Shown here piece by piece: positions 32,839 to 45,211 of a DNA stretch of 64,000 bases. The stretch comes from Rhipidocladum racemiflorum (Eukaryota > Streptophyta > Magnoliopsida > Poales > Poaceae): contig JAYEVF010000051.1 in assembly GCA_036346355.1 (NCBI GenBank), forward strand, positions 186,001-250,000, given 5' to 3'. The position numbers and the translations under genes are program-made. Numbering within the stretch: the stretch's first letter is position 1; each line of letters opens with the position of its first letter. The notes below the pieces were generated by a model. The model had not been told where the DNA came from, did not search any database, and saw only the letters and a program-made list of their open reading frames with translations.

Positions 32839-35386
32839 CTAGCAGGAAGCACACCTTCCACCACCAATTCCTTTTGTCCAAATGCAATGGGCCATCGGGA
32901 GATCACACGCTGAAAATATCTTCAACTTACGAAAATTGTAATAATATATTTTTTTGTCCCAAGTAAAGAGGGTGTGCAGCTTGGGACACTTCTCGACATG
33001 ACACCATTCGAGGCTGTCACAAAATACTGGACTTGGAGCGATAGCCGTGATTGAGCAACTGTTATGCACATGCAATGATCGAACTCTCGAATTAAGGAAA
33101 CTTATAAATCCTTCACTATCGTGCATACTCTGTAAATTGTGGCTTCCTTCACCAATCTCGACATGCACGTCCAAAGCCTGCAGCTGTTGGCAATCCCACA
33201 TCAAGGCAGCGCACGCAACATACTCCTCAAGGCCAATATCCTTGTACGGCGACGAGGGTCCTGTTGGGAGCATGTCCACTTGGCTGGGGCCAATCACCTC
33301 AATACTTTTGGTGATGCTAACTTGGCTATGTAACATAGAAGACACATGGATGCGCACCTTATCTAAGTTGGAAGCTGCCTTTATGACTGGCCAAATGAAT
33401 CTTCCATCTGTAAAAGTAATAGATGTCTTCTCGATGTCAACAAATCTCTCTGTTCTCCACAGCAGACCATTGGTCTTTCCTTCCCCCCGAGTGTCTACAT
33501 GCAGCACTTCCAATCTAGGGCTAATTCCATCCCAGAGTAGGCCCCGAAGTTGCTCACAACCCAGTAGGAATAGCTTCTCGAGCAGTGGTAGTTCCATTGC
33601 ATTGAGGTCAAGTTTTTTGATGGCCGTACCAGAGAGGTTCAACTCCTTCAAATTGGGCAACGCACGCAGGAATATACTACGCAGTCGAGTACAACCCTCT
33701 AGGGAGATCTTTGTGACCTTAGCTTTGACAGGATCTTCACGAGGCTTTGGACGCAATTCCTCTTTTGGCAGTTTTATGGGATGCGTCCAGTTCTCTACTG
33801 GGCCATAACCATCAAAACTAAAAGTCTCGAGCAATGGAGCTCTTTCAAGTGCAACATGCTCCAAGCCGGAACAACCATCAAGAACAAGCATCTTCAGGCT
33901 TCTTGCTGATGACACTGCAGGCAATGATTCCATGCCAGTGTTGCCGGAAAGGTCAAGGAGCTCCAGATTCTTCATATCTACGAAAGACCAACTGTCCACT
34001 GTGACCACTTCTGAAGATTCGGTTACTCGGAGCTTTTGAAGGTTCTGTAGCTTTCTCCATGCAAGAATTTTTGTCCTCCATGAGATTCCCTTCGTATTTA
34101 GCTCCCTGAGATTGGTCATCAGTTCTATCATCTGGGGCAATAAGAGATACTCTGTGGAACGTAAATCAAGCACCAACAGGTTTGGGAAACATGGCCCTTC
34201 ACCTTGCTCCTTCCCTGTGTTTGTGCAGTGGTCGAGCCAAAGGAATCTTAGGTTGTGGCAGCAGAGGAAAGGAGGTGATGAAAAATCAAAGCGGCACTTG
34301 CAGAGTTTCAGCACACGGAGGTTGCTGGTCAGTTGAAACAAATCATTCCGTAGTTCTAGCTGACCATCTCCCTCAAATGTAAGGAAATAGGATGATGCAC
34401 TAACGGGACCAGCTGAGATATTCCCTTGTTCATCCGAGATGGTTGAATTCCATCCTTCATAGGGTTTTATTCGCCGATCCAACGAGTATTCCAAAGCTTC
34501 TGTTTCTTGTGAAGAATAGCCCAACCGTCGTATCACTCCATACAATGCATTGCCAACCTCCCAAGCTCTATCCCCTTGGAGGATTCCATCACATATCCAA
34601 TAGTTGCAAGCATGAGTAGCCCAGCCATAGTCAACTCTAATAGAGTTTCCACGTAGTTTTTCTGTCAGGACTAGTGAGTACAAGAAGCAATCCACAACTA
34701 TTTCTGGGTTGATGCCATCCATGCCGGTGTAACCAATCACTTCAACAGCTTCTTTGTGCAATAAATGACGCACTTGTTGCCTAACATATTGTTCATCGTC
34801 GGGGATGATATACATATATATAATAACAGAACTGGACTTCAGCTTCTGTTCTCTCTCCGAGAGCTCAAATCTTCCGTTATTGGTCCATAACACTTTACCT
34901 TTACCAAAAGTTCCGCCTCCAGGAACTCCACACACTGCCAGATCAATCTCTTCATCTCCCCCGTAATGAAAAATCAACAGAAATCTTTCGCTCACTAGAG
35001 ATTCATATATCTCACTTCCGATGCTTCTTATCTCTGATCTAGAGCTGTCATCAACCCCTCTGAAATCATCTCCCTCATCCTGCTTATCAAACATGGGCAT
35101 TACATGATGAAGGCTTAGCTCCTCCGCAATTGCCCTCTGCATCGCCCTTCTGCTTTTCCACAGGGAGCAGTCAACGTGGATAATTTTGCCAAAATGATGT
35201 CTTGTGCTAGAATCACTTGCTGTGGATTTCAGGAGTTCGGCTATAGCTCTAAGAACAGCAGATGCCCCTAGACCCCACCAGCCACCTAAGAAGAATGCTT
35301 TAGTTTTGCCTTTATCATCGCTATCACGCAAAAGATCAAGCAGTTGTTTGACGGCGTCATCAAAATCCCTTACAAACTGTAGTTAT
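32839..35386 (-). pseudogene. NLR resistance-type protein: degenerate NB-ARC plus leucine-rich repeats, N-terminus missing
   Basis: One long open exon of about 850 codons. It begins after a splice acceptor (ACTACAG, ending at 35387) with VRDFDDAVKQLLDLLRD. The nucleotide-binding region is recognisable but damaged: the P-loop position reads GGWWGLGASA, lacking the Lys and Thr of GxxGxGKT, and the kinase-2 position reads RFLLIFHYGGDEEIDL without the usual Asp pair. About fifteen LRR-like repeats follow from residue 340 (LRVLKLCKCRF, LELLDLSGNTGMESLP, LKELNLSGTAIKKLDL). The exon stops at 32839 with GGGRCASC; relatives continue into the C-terminal exon whose remnant is at 30789-31343. No coiled-coil exon was found upstream. 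Such degenerate P-loops occur in a grass NLR subfamily, so the exon may be conserved in type although this copy looks truncated at both ends. Confidence 0.85.
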
Positions 35387-36242
35387 TAATTGCTGTTAGA
35401 TATGACTTCCACAATACATATATTGGCAGTATAACTTTAATAGCTATTTTGCATATGAATGAACTAAAGCAACAAATGATGATGTCTTAATTACAAGATC
35501 AGTGTAATCTCCCGTTTGTTTGTGTGGCGTGCAAAGGAAGAAAGGAAGAGTAAAGAAAAAAAAAGTCAGTGCAATGTCCCGTTTATTCGTGTGGCAATGT
35601 AGTAATTAATGGCTATTTGATATGAGTCCACCAATACATATATTGGTACTATAATTTCAACAGGTATTTCGCAACTGAATAATTGAAAGCAACAAATGAA
35701 GTAATCTTAATTATAAGTTCGATGATCTATAATAATACCATAAAGTTGTGACAGTCTCACGATCAAATTACATACTTGATGATCTATAACATGCTATTTA
35801 TTAAAGAAACATGAAAATATAAATATTTATTGATCATATCTATGATTGCCCATAAGGGAATATTTTCAACAGATCCAGCACGCATAGTAATCTAACTGGA
35901 TATCGTCCATTCTTAATAAAGGTTATACCAAAGACTAGAGTGTGGCGAAAATGTATTATTTTTTAAAACAAGTAGAGGGCGGTTAAATAATATTAAAATC
36001 CTATGTTGGCAGTGTAATATCCCATTTGTTTGTGTGGCAATGTATACACGCACAAAATAGGTTGTTGTTGGACGGCGTCGATGCAATTCTTTACATCCTG
36101 TAGTAATTAATGGCTATTTGATATGAGTCCCACAATACATATATTGGTACTATAATTTCAATCGCTATTTGGCAAATGAATAAACGAATGCAACAAATGA
36201 AGTAATATTAATTATAAGATCGATGACAACGCCTGCATCTTA
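35387..36242. repeat. Triplicated NLR exon-intron boundary
   Basis: A roughly 110-140 bp segment (GTAGTTATTAATTGC...TACAAGATC) occurs at 35387-35510, 35597-35735 and 36097-36230. The third copy includes a degenerate piece of the exon start (GACGGCGTCGATGCAATTC near 36075, compare 35349-35368). No N-terminal NLR exon was seen here. Confidence 0.65.
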
Positions 36243-36523
36243 GGCCTTCCGTTTCAAAATATAAGACATATACTTTTTGCTATCTTATTTTAAAATATAA
36301 GGCATGCATGTAGTTTTAATGCTATTTTCTCTTTTTTGCCCTCATAATCTTCCCTTTCTTCAATATTTATGAATGAACACCAGACAACTATCCTCTTTCT
36401 TATTCTCAAGATATTAACATCATGGACACTATGGTCATTTCATTCTTATTATTCTTTGATTTCATGCGCTCTTTAATTCCTGTGCCCAAGCAAAATACAC
36501 CTTAAATAAAGAAACGAAGGGAG
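36243..36523. mobile_element. Stowaway-like element, 281 bp
   Basis: Ends GGCCTTCCGTTTC and (reverse complement) CTCCCTTCGTTTC form imperfect terminal inverted repeats. The flanks are TA on each side (36241-36242, 36524-36525), as expected for Tc1/mariner-derived Stowaway elements. The interior is AT-rich with repeated AAAATATAAGRCAT. Confidence 0.8.
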
Positions 36524-38160
36524 TATCTTGTATGGAAATTTTAATAGAGTGGAACTAATATATGCATGTAGAAAATTTATAGGTCGTTATATATCCTCAC
36601 TTACTAACTTGTGGGTTGGTGCCATCTAAGGCCTTATTTAGAAAGATCAAAATCTTGGCTCACCCACGTGGATGGATCGATATACTAAACTAAAATTTTA
36701 ACCCATCCACGTGGATGGCCGACATTTTGGGCTTCCCAAACAAACCCTAAAAGAATGTCTTTGCCACAAAATTACATTTCGGACATGATTGTTACTAATT
36801 GTTAACAACGCAGGCCTGTAGCCGCAAAGCATGTCGGTGTTCTTGTTGAGAAATAAGGGCAGAAAGGAGCTAGGAAGCAATTTTTTTAAAAAAAATCATC
36901 TATCCGAAACCGGAAAACTCCCTGCATCTAATCTAAAATTACATATTAGGATTTCATAGCGTTACCACTTGACTCACAGGTGTGACTTCTCAGTAGTAGA
37001 AGAAGAGTGTATCAAATCACGTTGCATGTCGAGGCAATAACAGCCTCATCCCACAAGTATCTACACGAATGGGAAGAAGACTCCGGGCTTTGGTATGCTA
37101 GAACCCCCCTAACATGGCCCTCTTGGTTCTCATCGGAATTAGTCTCTCTACTTCCATTATCCCATTCAACCCCAGTACGTCTTTATTTGTAATCGAGGAG
37201 TTAAAATAAGATAAGCCTGAAACATTCTATTTCGTAATCGAATAGGATTCAAGATAACCTTTATCAATTCAAATCCTTACTCGATTAATTGGCATTACAT
37301 TAATCCAAATCATATAGGCTTACTGTTACGAATTCAGATAATCCAAATCAATCAAGGACTTATTCTGTCTTTATTAATTCAAATATATTGATTATTCAAA
37401 GAATTATATACAGAACTTATTAACAAACCAGCAGGTGCCCATTCTTTTGTGTGATCCCATAGGCCCATTATGATGTTGGCAATGTATCGAATCACTATTC
37501 GATGTATAAGTCATGAGTGGTTCCTAGCAGAACATTATGACTTCCTTGACCACAAGGATATCATTTATTTGATAAGCCATCAACAAATATATGTTCAGTC
37601 CTTTTGTCACTTTCAGATATCAAAATTGAACCGAAGGCGAGATATGTGTCATCCTTGTGTTGTTTAATCCATTGTTTCTTGAATCTCCAAAGTTAGACTA
37701 AATAAGTTAAGCGATTGACATCTCAATTTGCTCGGGCATAGCCACGCACATTCTTTAGTCTCTTCAAATGGTCTTAACCTATCTTTTTGTCCTCGTATAA
37801 CGAGGAGAATAAAGTTCCATCTGGACCATACACATCCTTTTACATATGTCAACACATTCCCAGGTATAACTAATATAATTATCCTGTAATGGACAGCGAT
37901 TACTAACATCAAACAATACGATCCTCATGTTGAGATCCATGTAGGTCTCATGATCAATCATAAAAACTATATGAAACCAACCGATAACATGCATGTAATG
38001 CTTAATGCGGTGTTTCATAATGGGCATGTCCAATAACGTGTTCACCAATACGTTGTCCATATAATTATGTTTATATCACATATACATGATATGAAAAATT
38101 TGATTATCACACAGTCATATGCTTATCTATCTAAATAAGCAATTGATGTTCCGATCAATT
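36524..38160. other. Intergenic DNA, including a small foldback near 36640-36740
   Basis: CCCACGTGGATGG and CATCCACGTGGATGG flank a short AT-rich core near 36660-36718, resembling a degenerate small element. The rest (36750-38160) shows no coding potential and no recognised repeat. Confidence 0.35.
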
Positions 38161-38309
38161 TAAACTTGTTACAGAGTTTCGTAATCGAATCATATACTTG
38201 ATGATCTATAACATTCTATTTATTAAAGAAACGTGAAAAATATAAACATTTATTGATCATCTCTATGATTGCCCATAAAAGAATATTTCCAACAGATCCG
38301 GGACGCATA
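38161..38309. repeat. Duplicated intergenic block, left part
   Basis: It matches 35755-35892 (CATACTTGATGATCTATAAC and following). The match resumes at 39389-39440 (TAACTGGATATCGTCCATTC), so the intervening DNA is an insertion. Confidence 0.75.
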
Positions 38310-39388
38310 TTAACACCCTTACTGGTGAAGAGAATGCCGCCCAACCAGGGCATGCACGTGTCCACCCTTTTTTTTGCGAAAAAACCCTCTGGTTCTTCCA
38401 AATTACGAATGGGTCCCTACGCGATTTTACGTGAGAGGAAAATATTTTTCCCTGGTTCGCGTTTAGGTCCCTCGTTGGCCGTTTTACAGGAAGAACCTCC
38501 CGTTAAATGCGAATCGCGAACGAGCCCTTTCCTAATTTTTCAAAATAGCGAATAGGTCCAAAATTATAACAAATAGGTCCCCGCGCTTTACGTTCAGATC
38601 CTTTCTCCGTTTTGCCAAAACAAATATTTTCGTGGTCCGTTTTTTCTCCAGAGCATGCGAAAAATATTTTTGATAACCGTTTTTCCAAAAAAAAAATTGG
38701 AAAACCGTTTCTTTTCTCCGTTTTGCTCGAAAAAAATGTTTTCGTGATCGTTTTTCCTCCGGAGCATGAGGAAAATGTTTTCGTTGGCCGTTTTCCAAAA
38801 AAAAATGAAAAACCGTTTCCTTTCTCCGTTTTGCCCGGAAAAAATGTTTTCCTGATCCGTTTTTTCTCCGGAGCATGGGAAAAATGTTTTCGTTGGTAAA
38901 TGCATAGGGTGTTTTCGTTGGCCGTCATTTGTCCGTCGTGATCCGTTTTTTCTCCGGAGCATGGGAAAAATGTTTTCGTTTTTCGTCCGTCGTTTGTCCG
39001 TTTTTCCTCATTTTTCCCGGGAAAATTGTTTCCGTGACTCGTTTTTCTCGAAAAAATGTTTTCGTTGGCCGTTTTTCCAAAAAAAAATGGAATTTCGCTT
39101 TCCGTACATCGTTTCTCCGTTTTTGTGCGTTTTTCCTCACTTTTCCCTGTGAAAAATCAAGGGAGATAATTTTTTTATAACTCGATCTCTTATATTACCC
39201 GGTAAATGCATAGGGTGTTAAAGTCGGCATCTATAATTTTTTTGTCAACTCAAAATCTAATATTGTCCGTGAGCGATCTCTAATATTTTTCAAAACGTGT
39301 ATTATCCTGGATATTCCTGCCTTTTTTTCAGAAATAAAAACTTGGATCAAATTTCGCAAGGCGCGGCGTAACGCGCAAATCTTCCTAG
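38310..39388 (+). mobile_element. Probable non-autonomous Helitron with internal tandem repeats
   Basis: The 3' end is CTAG (39385-39388), eight bases after a perfect 5-bp hairpin stem GCGCG/CGCGC (39361-39365 with 39372-39376), and it is followed by T. The uninserted paralogous sequence is near 35890. The interior has four to five copies of a roughly 85-110 bp unit containing CTCCGGAGCATG. It is related in inverted orientation to the better-defined Helitron at 49174-49913. The 5' end is less certain because it reads TT rather than TC. Confidence 0.65.
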
Positions 39389-39682
39389 TATATAGTAAGC
39401 TAACTGGATATCGTCCATTCTTAATAAAGCTGATACCAAAGACTAGAATGCCCTTTAAGCCACATCGCAGAATAAGCTTACCGAGGCCCAATTAATAGTG
39501 CTCTAGGATTCGTGCAATATAAGGTGAGCATTAAGATTATATCGTGGCATTCAAGCCTTTCTTAATAGTTACAAATGAAATGAAATCTTCCGCTCCCTCT
39601 CCAAGTTGAATTTAATGAAATGAAATCTTCCGCTCGCTCTCCAAGTTGAATTTTACGTCATATTTTGCTGAGATGTCCCAAT
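39389..39682. other. Intergenic DNA
   Basis: The duplicated block continues to about 39440. A 45-bp stretch containing GAAATCTTCCGCTC is then tandemly repeated (about 39578-39650). Nothing else was recognised. Confidence 0.4.
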
Positions 39683-40485
39683 TAGGAATGGAACTGGTAC
39701 GGATATTTTCCGACCGACCGACCGACCGAATTGATTTGGATGATGATTTGGATAGTTTCACAGATATCCAGTTGATTTCTCGGATAAGGATATGGATACA
39801 GATAATTTACATGGATACGGATACGGATATGGAACACTGATTATCCGATAGATACGGAATATTCGAGTTTTTGTTCGGATAATATCCGAATATGACATAC
39901 GGATATTATCCGAATAACACGTTTTAGAATAACACATTAACAATTTAACATGTTTTACTGTTTCAGAGACTGAGGTCTGCATTGGATGACAAGATATAAT
40001 GTGTTCATGTGTGCTAGATGCTAATTTGGAGATATTTGGGTAAAGATGGTACATAAATTGGCAAGTGGCGTTTCATGAGGACTACTTAGGATTCAGCAGC
40101 ATATGCCAGCTGCAAATCATTTGATTCAATTATTGCAATGGGGTACATTGTTACTCACAGAGTCACATGTATGACAAGCTAGGGATAAAAAGGCAAAAAA
40201 AAAAAGACATACAAATATATTTCTTTTGGAATTTTGAATTTAAATTTGGACCGATTTTGAAAAAAAAACTGAAATTGGATTTTAAAATATCCGACTAATA
40301 TTATTCGTATCCATGTTGATTCCAATCCGTATTCGATCTGTATTCGTAACCGATATTATCCTGTATAATTCGTATTCGATTCTGTATTCGACACTATTCG
40401 TATTCGATTCTGTATTCGATAAAAAATACGGATACGGATATGAATAGAACGATATTCGACCGTATCCGATCCGATCACATCCCTA
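39683..40485. mobile_element. hAT-like non-autonomous element, 803 bp
   Basis: The left end is TAGGAATGG and the right end, reverse-complemented, is TAGGGATGTGATCGG. It is flanked by the 8-bp duplication GTCCCAAT (39675-39682 and 40486-40493). Both flanks of the interior are filled with short words such as GGATACGG and TATTCGGATA; a (CCGA)n tract is at 39708-39728. It encodes no transposase. Confidence 0.88.
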
Positions 40486-41669
40486 GTCCCAATTCCCCCA
40501 GCTTATTCCTTCTAGCCATCTTATGAATGAAATTCTACATCATTAATCATGTAAAACGGGAGATCTTGAATATAATATCCTCCTTGCCATTTTGATATAG
40601 TATTTGTGAATCCTAAAAAAAGTGCTTGTATCTTGCAATTGTTTTTCTTTTCAAAAACTAGGTGCATTTTCTTGTAAGTGTAGAGGTATATATGTCTATT
40701 TATTAGGATAAAAATAAAACCTACTTGTCAAGCCACTTTTAGTAGCACGATAAATAAATTTTACCACGTCACAAGTCAAAACTTATTTTTGGAAAAAAAA
40801 AATGATATTTTTAGCCATGCAATCATCGGTAGTGTGGCGAAAATGTATTATTTTTTAAAACAAGTTAGAGGGCGGTTAAATAATAATAAAATCGTATGTT
40901 TGCATTAGTTAGTTAATAAAACTGAACAGGTACACAGGCACCGAGAGGCTTACTGCAATGGAATTTTTTTTTTGCAATCATCATTGTTCATTTGGCTTTC
41001 AAGATCGAGCTTAGTGAGCTTAATAAAATCCTCACTGCCACCTCTCCACGCTCTGCGCCCGCAGGCGCCGCCCTTGTCCGTTGCCCCCTGGCTCCACTCA
41101 ACTAGTTTCGTATTTTGATCTACCTGTGCAATAAACTAATTCTATGTATGTGATGACCAAGTGCTACATAATTTTTATTCAGATATGCTATCTAACTATT
41201 GTCTAAGTGATTGGAAATTATTATATTTGTTCAAATTTCAATAATATTTTCATCAAATCAACTAGTCATGTGTTTTCGTCGATTTATTATGTACAATCCA
41301 AGGGGTTATCATGTTCCAATAAATATTCGTGATCATATTCGTTTCGATTCATATTCGCTCCGTATTTGTATTCATTGTTATTCGTATTTACATTCGTATC
41401 CGGATTATCGTATCTACATCCGAGAAAAAACATAAAAACAAATATGGTAGTGCTATTATCCGTCCGTATTTGATTTGTTTTTATCCCTAAGTGAGATTTT
41501 GGATAGTGTTCCACCTTGATACATCAACCCATGGATGCACCGGCTATTTTTTTTTTTTTTTTTTTGCTATGCTCGAAATATGTATACGTGGTCATTTCTC
41601 GTTAACTTTTTTTCTTTCTAAATTTAGTGTTTTCTTAGTCTGTATGCATTATAGGTTGCGGACAAATAC

Positions 41670-41672
<3 letters not shown>
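40486..41672. repeat. Dispersed intergenic repeat S and a hAT-like fragment
   Basis: 40770-41035 matches 48535-48780 and, in part, 35938-36015 and 51510-51560 (shared GGCGGTTAAATAATAATAAA). 41300-41490 carries ATTCGTATTTACATTCGTAT-like words and ends TTATCCCTAAG, so it is probably a truncated relative of the 39683-40485 element. 41495-41600 matches 51590-51670. Confidence 0.6.

Positions 41673-41737
<65 letters not shown>
41673..41737 (+). repeat. (GA)n microsatellite
   Basis: About 32 uninterrupted GA dinucleotides; length polymorphism between accessions is likely. Confidence 0.98.
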
Positions 41738-41740
<3 letters not shown>

Positions 41741-43734
41741 AATAGAGATTTGGAGATGCTCCAACTACTAAGCAAAATCTATGGTAGTTAGGCACTTTAG
41801 AGTTCAATCGTCCAAGAAGAAACCATATCCCTTGTATTTGCCCTCTTTTTTCTCTACGTTACAGGAGTACTCACGCAAGCATCCTATGAGCAGTTGTACC
41901 GTAGTATATAGCCCAACAGGGGAAACTCAGCTGGTTTAATATATTTAGACAATACCTGAGAGCACTAGTTTGCAGATGAGCCTTGGGTTGAAGTTTGAAA
42001 TCTGGCCCGGCTACTGCCTACGCCACATGTCAGCGCCGGCGATTTGTAATCGCGTGATTGCAGGATGATTAAGAGAACGGAAGCAAATCATGCACAAAGA
42101 AAGCTTCAAACACACCCCTCTTAATTAATAAATATAAGACGTATTTTGATTTTGCATAAGGATTAAGATTGCAGTAAAATTGAGAAAGACATAACAAGAA
42201 ATGACTTACATACCCCTCTTAATTGTCTGAAAAGATGAGAGATAATAGTTTGTGGCTGTGCTCATGGCATGTGTGGCGCATGTGCATGTGTTGTTTTAGA
42301 TAATTATTTGATATGCTTGTGATAGCATGGTAATTGCTTTGTTTGATGCAATTCGCTCATGTGAGTGGTTGCATGGATTGATTTAAGTCAAGTCGTGGAC
42401 TTGTGCTCGTACACGGTTTTGTGTTTGTTCATGTGCAGGTGTTGCTTGAGGTCGAACGTGGTCGATGACGGACCGGAACTTGGTTCATGGAGGAAGGCGA
42501 GGTTGAACTAGGTTCGAGGAGGAATCGAGGTCCTAGTGGTCGAGGATGTTATGCGGGACGTTCGGGCTAGAGAACGGTGCACATAGAGGCTAGTTAGTCA
42601 CGTAAGTGTGGCAGGTGGGCCGTACGCGTGCAGTTGTAATCGTTTGGGGTAGCTTGCATGTATTGGGTCATATTGGGCCATGTGGATATGCATGCATGTA
42701 TCTGTATACGAACTCTTTAGGATTGCTCATTATAAATTGGGGGAGGTGTCATCTGTTTATTATTGAGCCAAAGCTAGGCATTATGGTTTGTACTCTTTTG
42801 TTTAGAGTACTATAACCAGCCTAGACAAAAAGAAATAAAAATTATTTTTCATCAAAGTCGCGCGGTAAGAAAGCCGGATTTCTGTTTTTTGTTTTCTCGC
42901 CCGGTTTTTGGTTTAGTAGATTGATTCATTGTCTATCTTGATTCTTTGAGTTTCTTCTTGATTTGATCCATCCGAAACCTTTCTAGGGCATTAATTTAGT
43001 GTTCCTCAAAGTTTTGTTGGTTAATCTTTTATAGATTTTGTTTAATCGTGAAATTAGGGTTTAATCAATTCTCGTCATTATTGATACAGTCAACTTGTTA
43101 AGTTTATAACTTTTGATACGTAGATCCGATTGAGTTGATTCTTCTTGGGTTTGTTTCAAAATTTAATCTAGTTTCTACAATTTAAATTTCACATCAATCC
43201 AACGGATGGATTTTCAGTAATTAAGGTTAGATCTATTCTCAGCATAATCTATCACAGCAAGATTGCGGAGTTCGTAACTTTTGATTCGTAAGTCCGATCG
43301 AACTTATTCTTTTTTTTTAGATTCTTATTGGAATAGTTTCTTGTGTTAAAATTTTAGGTCAATCCGACGGCTGGATCTCCGGAAATTTGCGATTTACCGA
43401 ACGCATCTACTCTATTTTTGTTGAATACAAAACAATTATTTGATTCTGAATTGGGGTGAATTTTTAGAAGATCAAAAATTTGATTTTAGTTTCGGCGCAA
43501 TCATTCACCCCCCTCTGACTTGCTATACTAGTATATATCGATCCTACAATATTCTTGCAGTGTCTCAGGGTGGATCGATCCAACTCCATGTTCTCTAATA
43601 TGAGTCCATATTATTAATTTGATATATCCATATCCGTGATGGTGTTCTGTTTTGCAAACACCCAACTCCTATAGGATTCAGATATGCATTAGCAGCTCCT
43701 TTCTAGTCGAGGCTTGCTGTGGTTTGGTGTTTCC
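41738..43734. other. Intergenic DNA with LTR-like sequence
   Basis: 42240-42840 has LTR-like character (TATAAATTGG near 42732, followed by leader-like sequence). The ACCCCCCTCTGAC string near 43509 resembles the end of some plant LTR leaders. No LTR ends or coding domain could be set. A stretch near 42075-42115 matches 52230-52285. Confidence 0.3.
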
Positions 43735-44740
43735 ATGGCCAATAGTGATGAGGACATCACTACCATGGATACGGCCATACTTACAAACCCAATGGAAACC
43801 AACAATGTCATACAAGGGCCAATTACTCGAGCTCGGGCACGACAATTCAATTACCAGGTGAACGCGTTCCTCGGGTTGCATACAGATAATTTAATGAATG
43901 GAATGCTATTTAATCCTCGTGATGATTTTATTGTCCTTAGGAACCAAGGAGAAGGACTTCCAAACGTCAAGCATGAAGCCAATTCTTCCGGTGCACAAGT
44001 TATACTCGGATTCGGCCTCCGGACAGCACCAACTTAAAATGACCATAACTTTTGATCCAGAAGGGTGTTTGGGGTCTATGAGTACTGGTTTGAAAGGTTT
44101 CGACGTCCTCTTTCCAACGGATCCGACCCCATCCCCAAATTCCGTCCGAGTCGACAGGAATCTGCAAAACAATTGGTGTCACTTTTCCAAATCGAGAAGA
44201 CTTGGGCTTTGGGCCTTGTAATAGAGTTGTAGTTGGTATCCTACCGCTTTGGACGTGATTCCCACGCCCCTAGCTTTCATAAATAGCCAGACATCGGCTC
44301 CTTAGGGTTTTGGGTTTTATTTGATTAGTTTAGCCAAGTGCAAAACTTGATCCTGCGAGTTGTCTTTGGGCGACCACCTTGTCAAGATCGTCAATAAGAC
44401 TCCACTTTGTTTCGCTTCGATTTTATCCGCAATTTCAGATTGCTTATCCTATTGTTCTTGCTTGTTCTTCGATTGCTTGCGAGGAATTGAACCTCGTGTT
44501 CAGTTGATCGTGCCTACGGCAAGATCAATAACCATTGGAGTTGGTTTAGCGATTGCTAAGGCGCATAAATGCCGTAAATGCGGTGTAGTCGGATCGTCAA
44601 AGTCGACTCAAACAAATCGATCGTGTGTTTCTCATCGAAAGATCGGGACACCCATAGTGCCATCACGGCTACATCAAATAGGGACGATGGTCCATGGCAC
44701 TGCTCTAGTGGCTAGTTTGGCAAAGGATTAGGTAGATAAT
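43735..44740 (+). pseudogene. Gypsy polyprotein tail and 3' LTR-like remnant
   Basis: 43735-44037 encodes a short open segment with IQGPITRARARQFNYQVNAF. The TRARARQLNYQV-type motif is the tail of certain plant Ty3/gypsy polyproteins. The following DNA to 44740 is LTR-like leader sequence without another coding domain. Integrase and upstream parts are absent, so this is a 3' fragment. LTR borders were not resolved. Confidence 0.6.
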
Positions 44741-44920
44741 GTCCACAAACCTTTTTAGGGCCGCCCCACTAGAAAAGCCACCGAACTTTAATATCACAAT
44801 GCTCTATGATGCTATCCACACATTCGTGTAGTGGCTCAAGAAGGACATCTTCCTTGATATGGTGATGTCTCCTACAAGGAGCATCCACTCGCCTCCTATC
44901 TAGTCAGATTGTTCGCCTTA
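44741..44920. other. Unassigned spacer
   Basis: Nothing recognised. Confidence 0.3.
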
Positions 44921-45211
44921 GAGCAAGTATAATAAGGTGACATAAGCGGGCTATAAGAGCTGTCACATCATATTTTTGCTTTGTTGGAAGAAAGAGGAGA
45001 AGAGAGAGAAGAAGTGGGCTATTGTTCAATAGCCAGCTTTAAGCTGGCTATAACACAGATTCCAAAGAAGATGAGAGGATGGATGGGTGGACCATTCATT
45101 AATGTGTAGATTTTTTCTACAGCTAACTTATTATATGAATAAGCTTTTAGACGGCCGTATGACATGGCAACCACATATAGCCAGCAGTGAGCTATATTAT
45201 TAGCCTTGCTC
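44921..45211. mobile_element. Tourist-like element, 291 bp
   Basis: The ends are GAGCAAGTATAATAAGG and its imperfect reverse complement, closing CCTTGCTC. The flanks are TTA on both sides (44918-44920 and 45212-45214), the target duplication of PIF/Harbinger-derived Tourist elements. The interior contains the inverted pair AGCCAGC...GCTGGCT and no ORF. Confidence 0.88.

Noticed and set aside
38503..39180. Several overlapping Lys/Phe-rich ORFs on both strands
   Set aside because: They come from the tandem units of the Helitron; open frames on both strands reflect the repeat, not coding.
41491..41742. ORF ending in a run of Arg-Glu
   Set aside because: Produced by the GA microsatellite.
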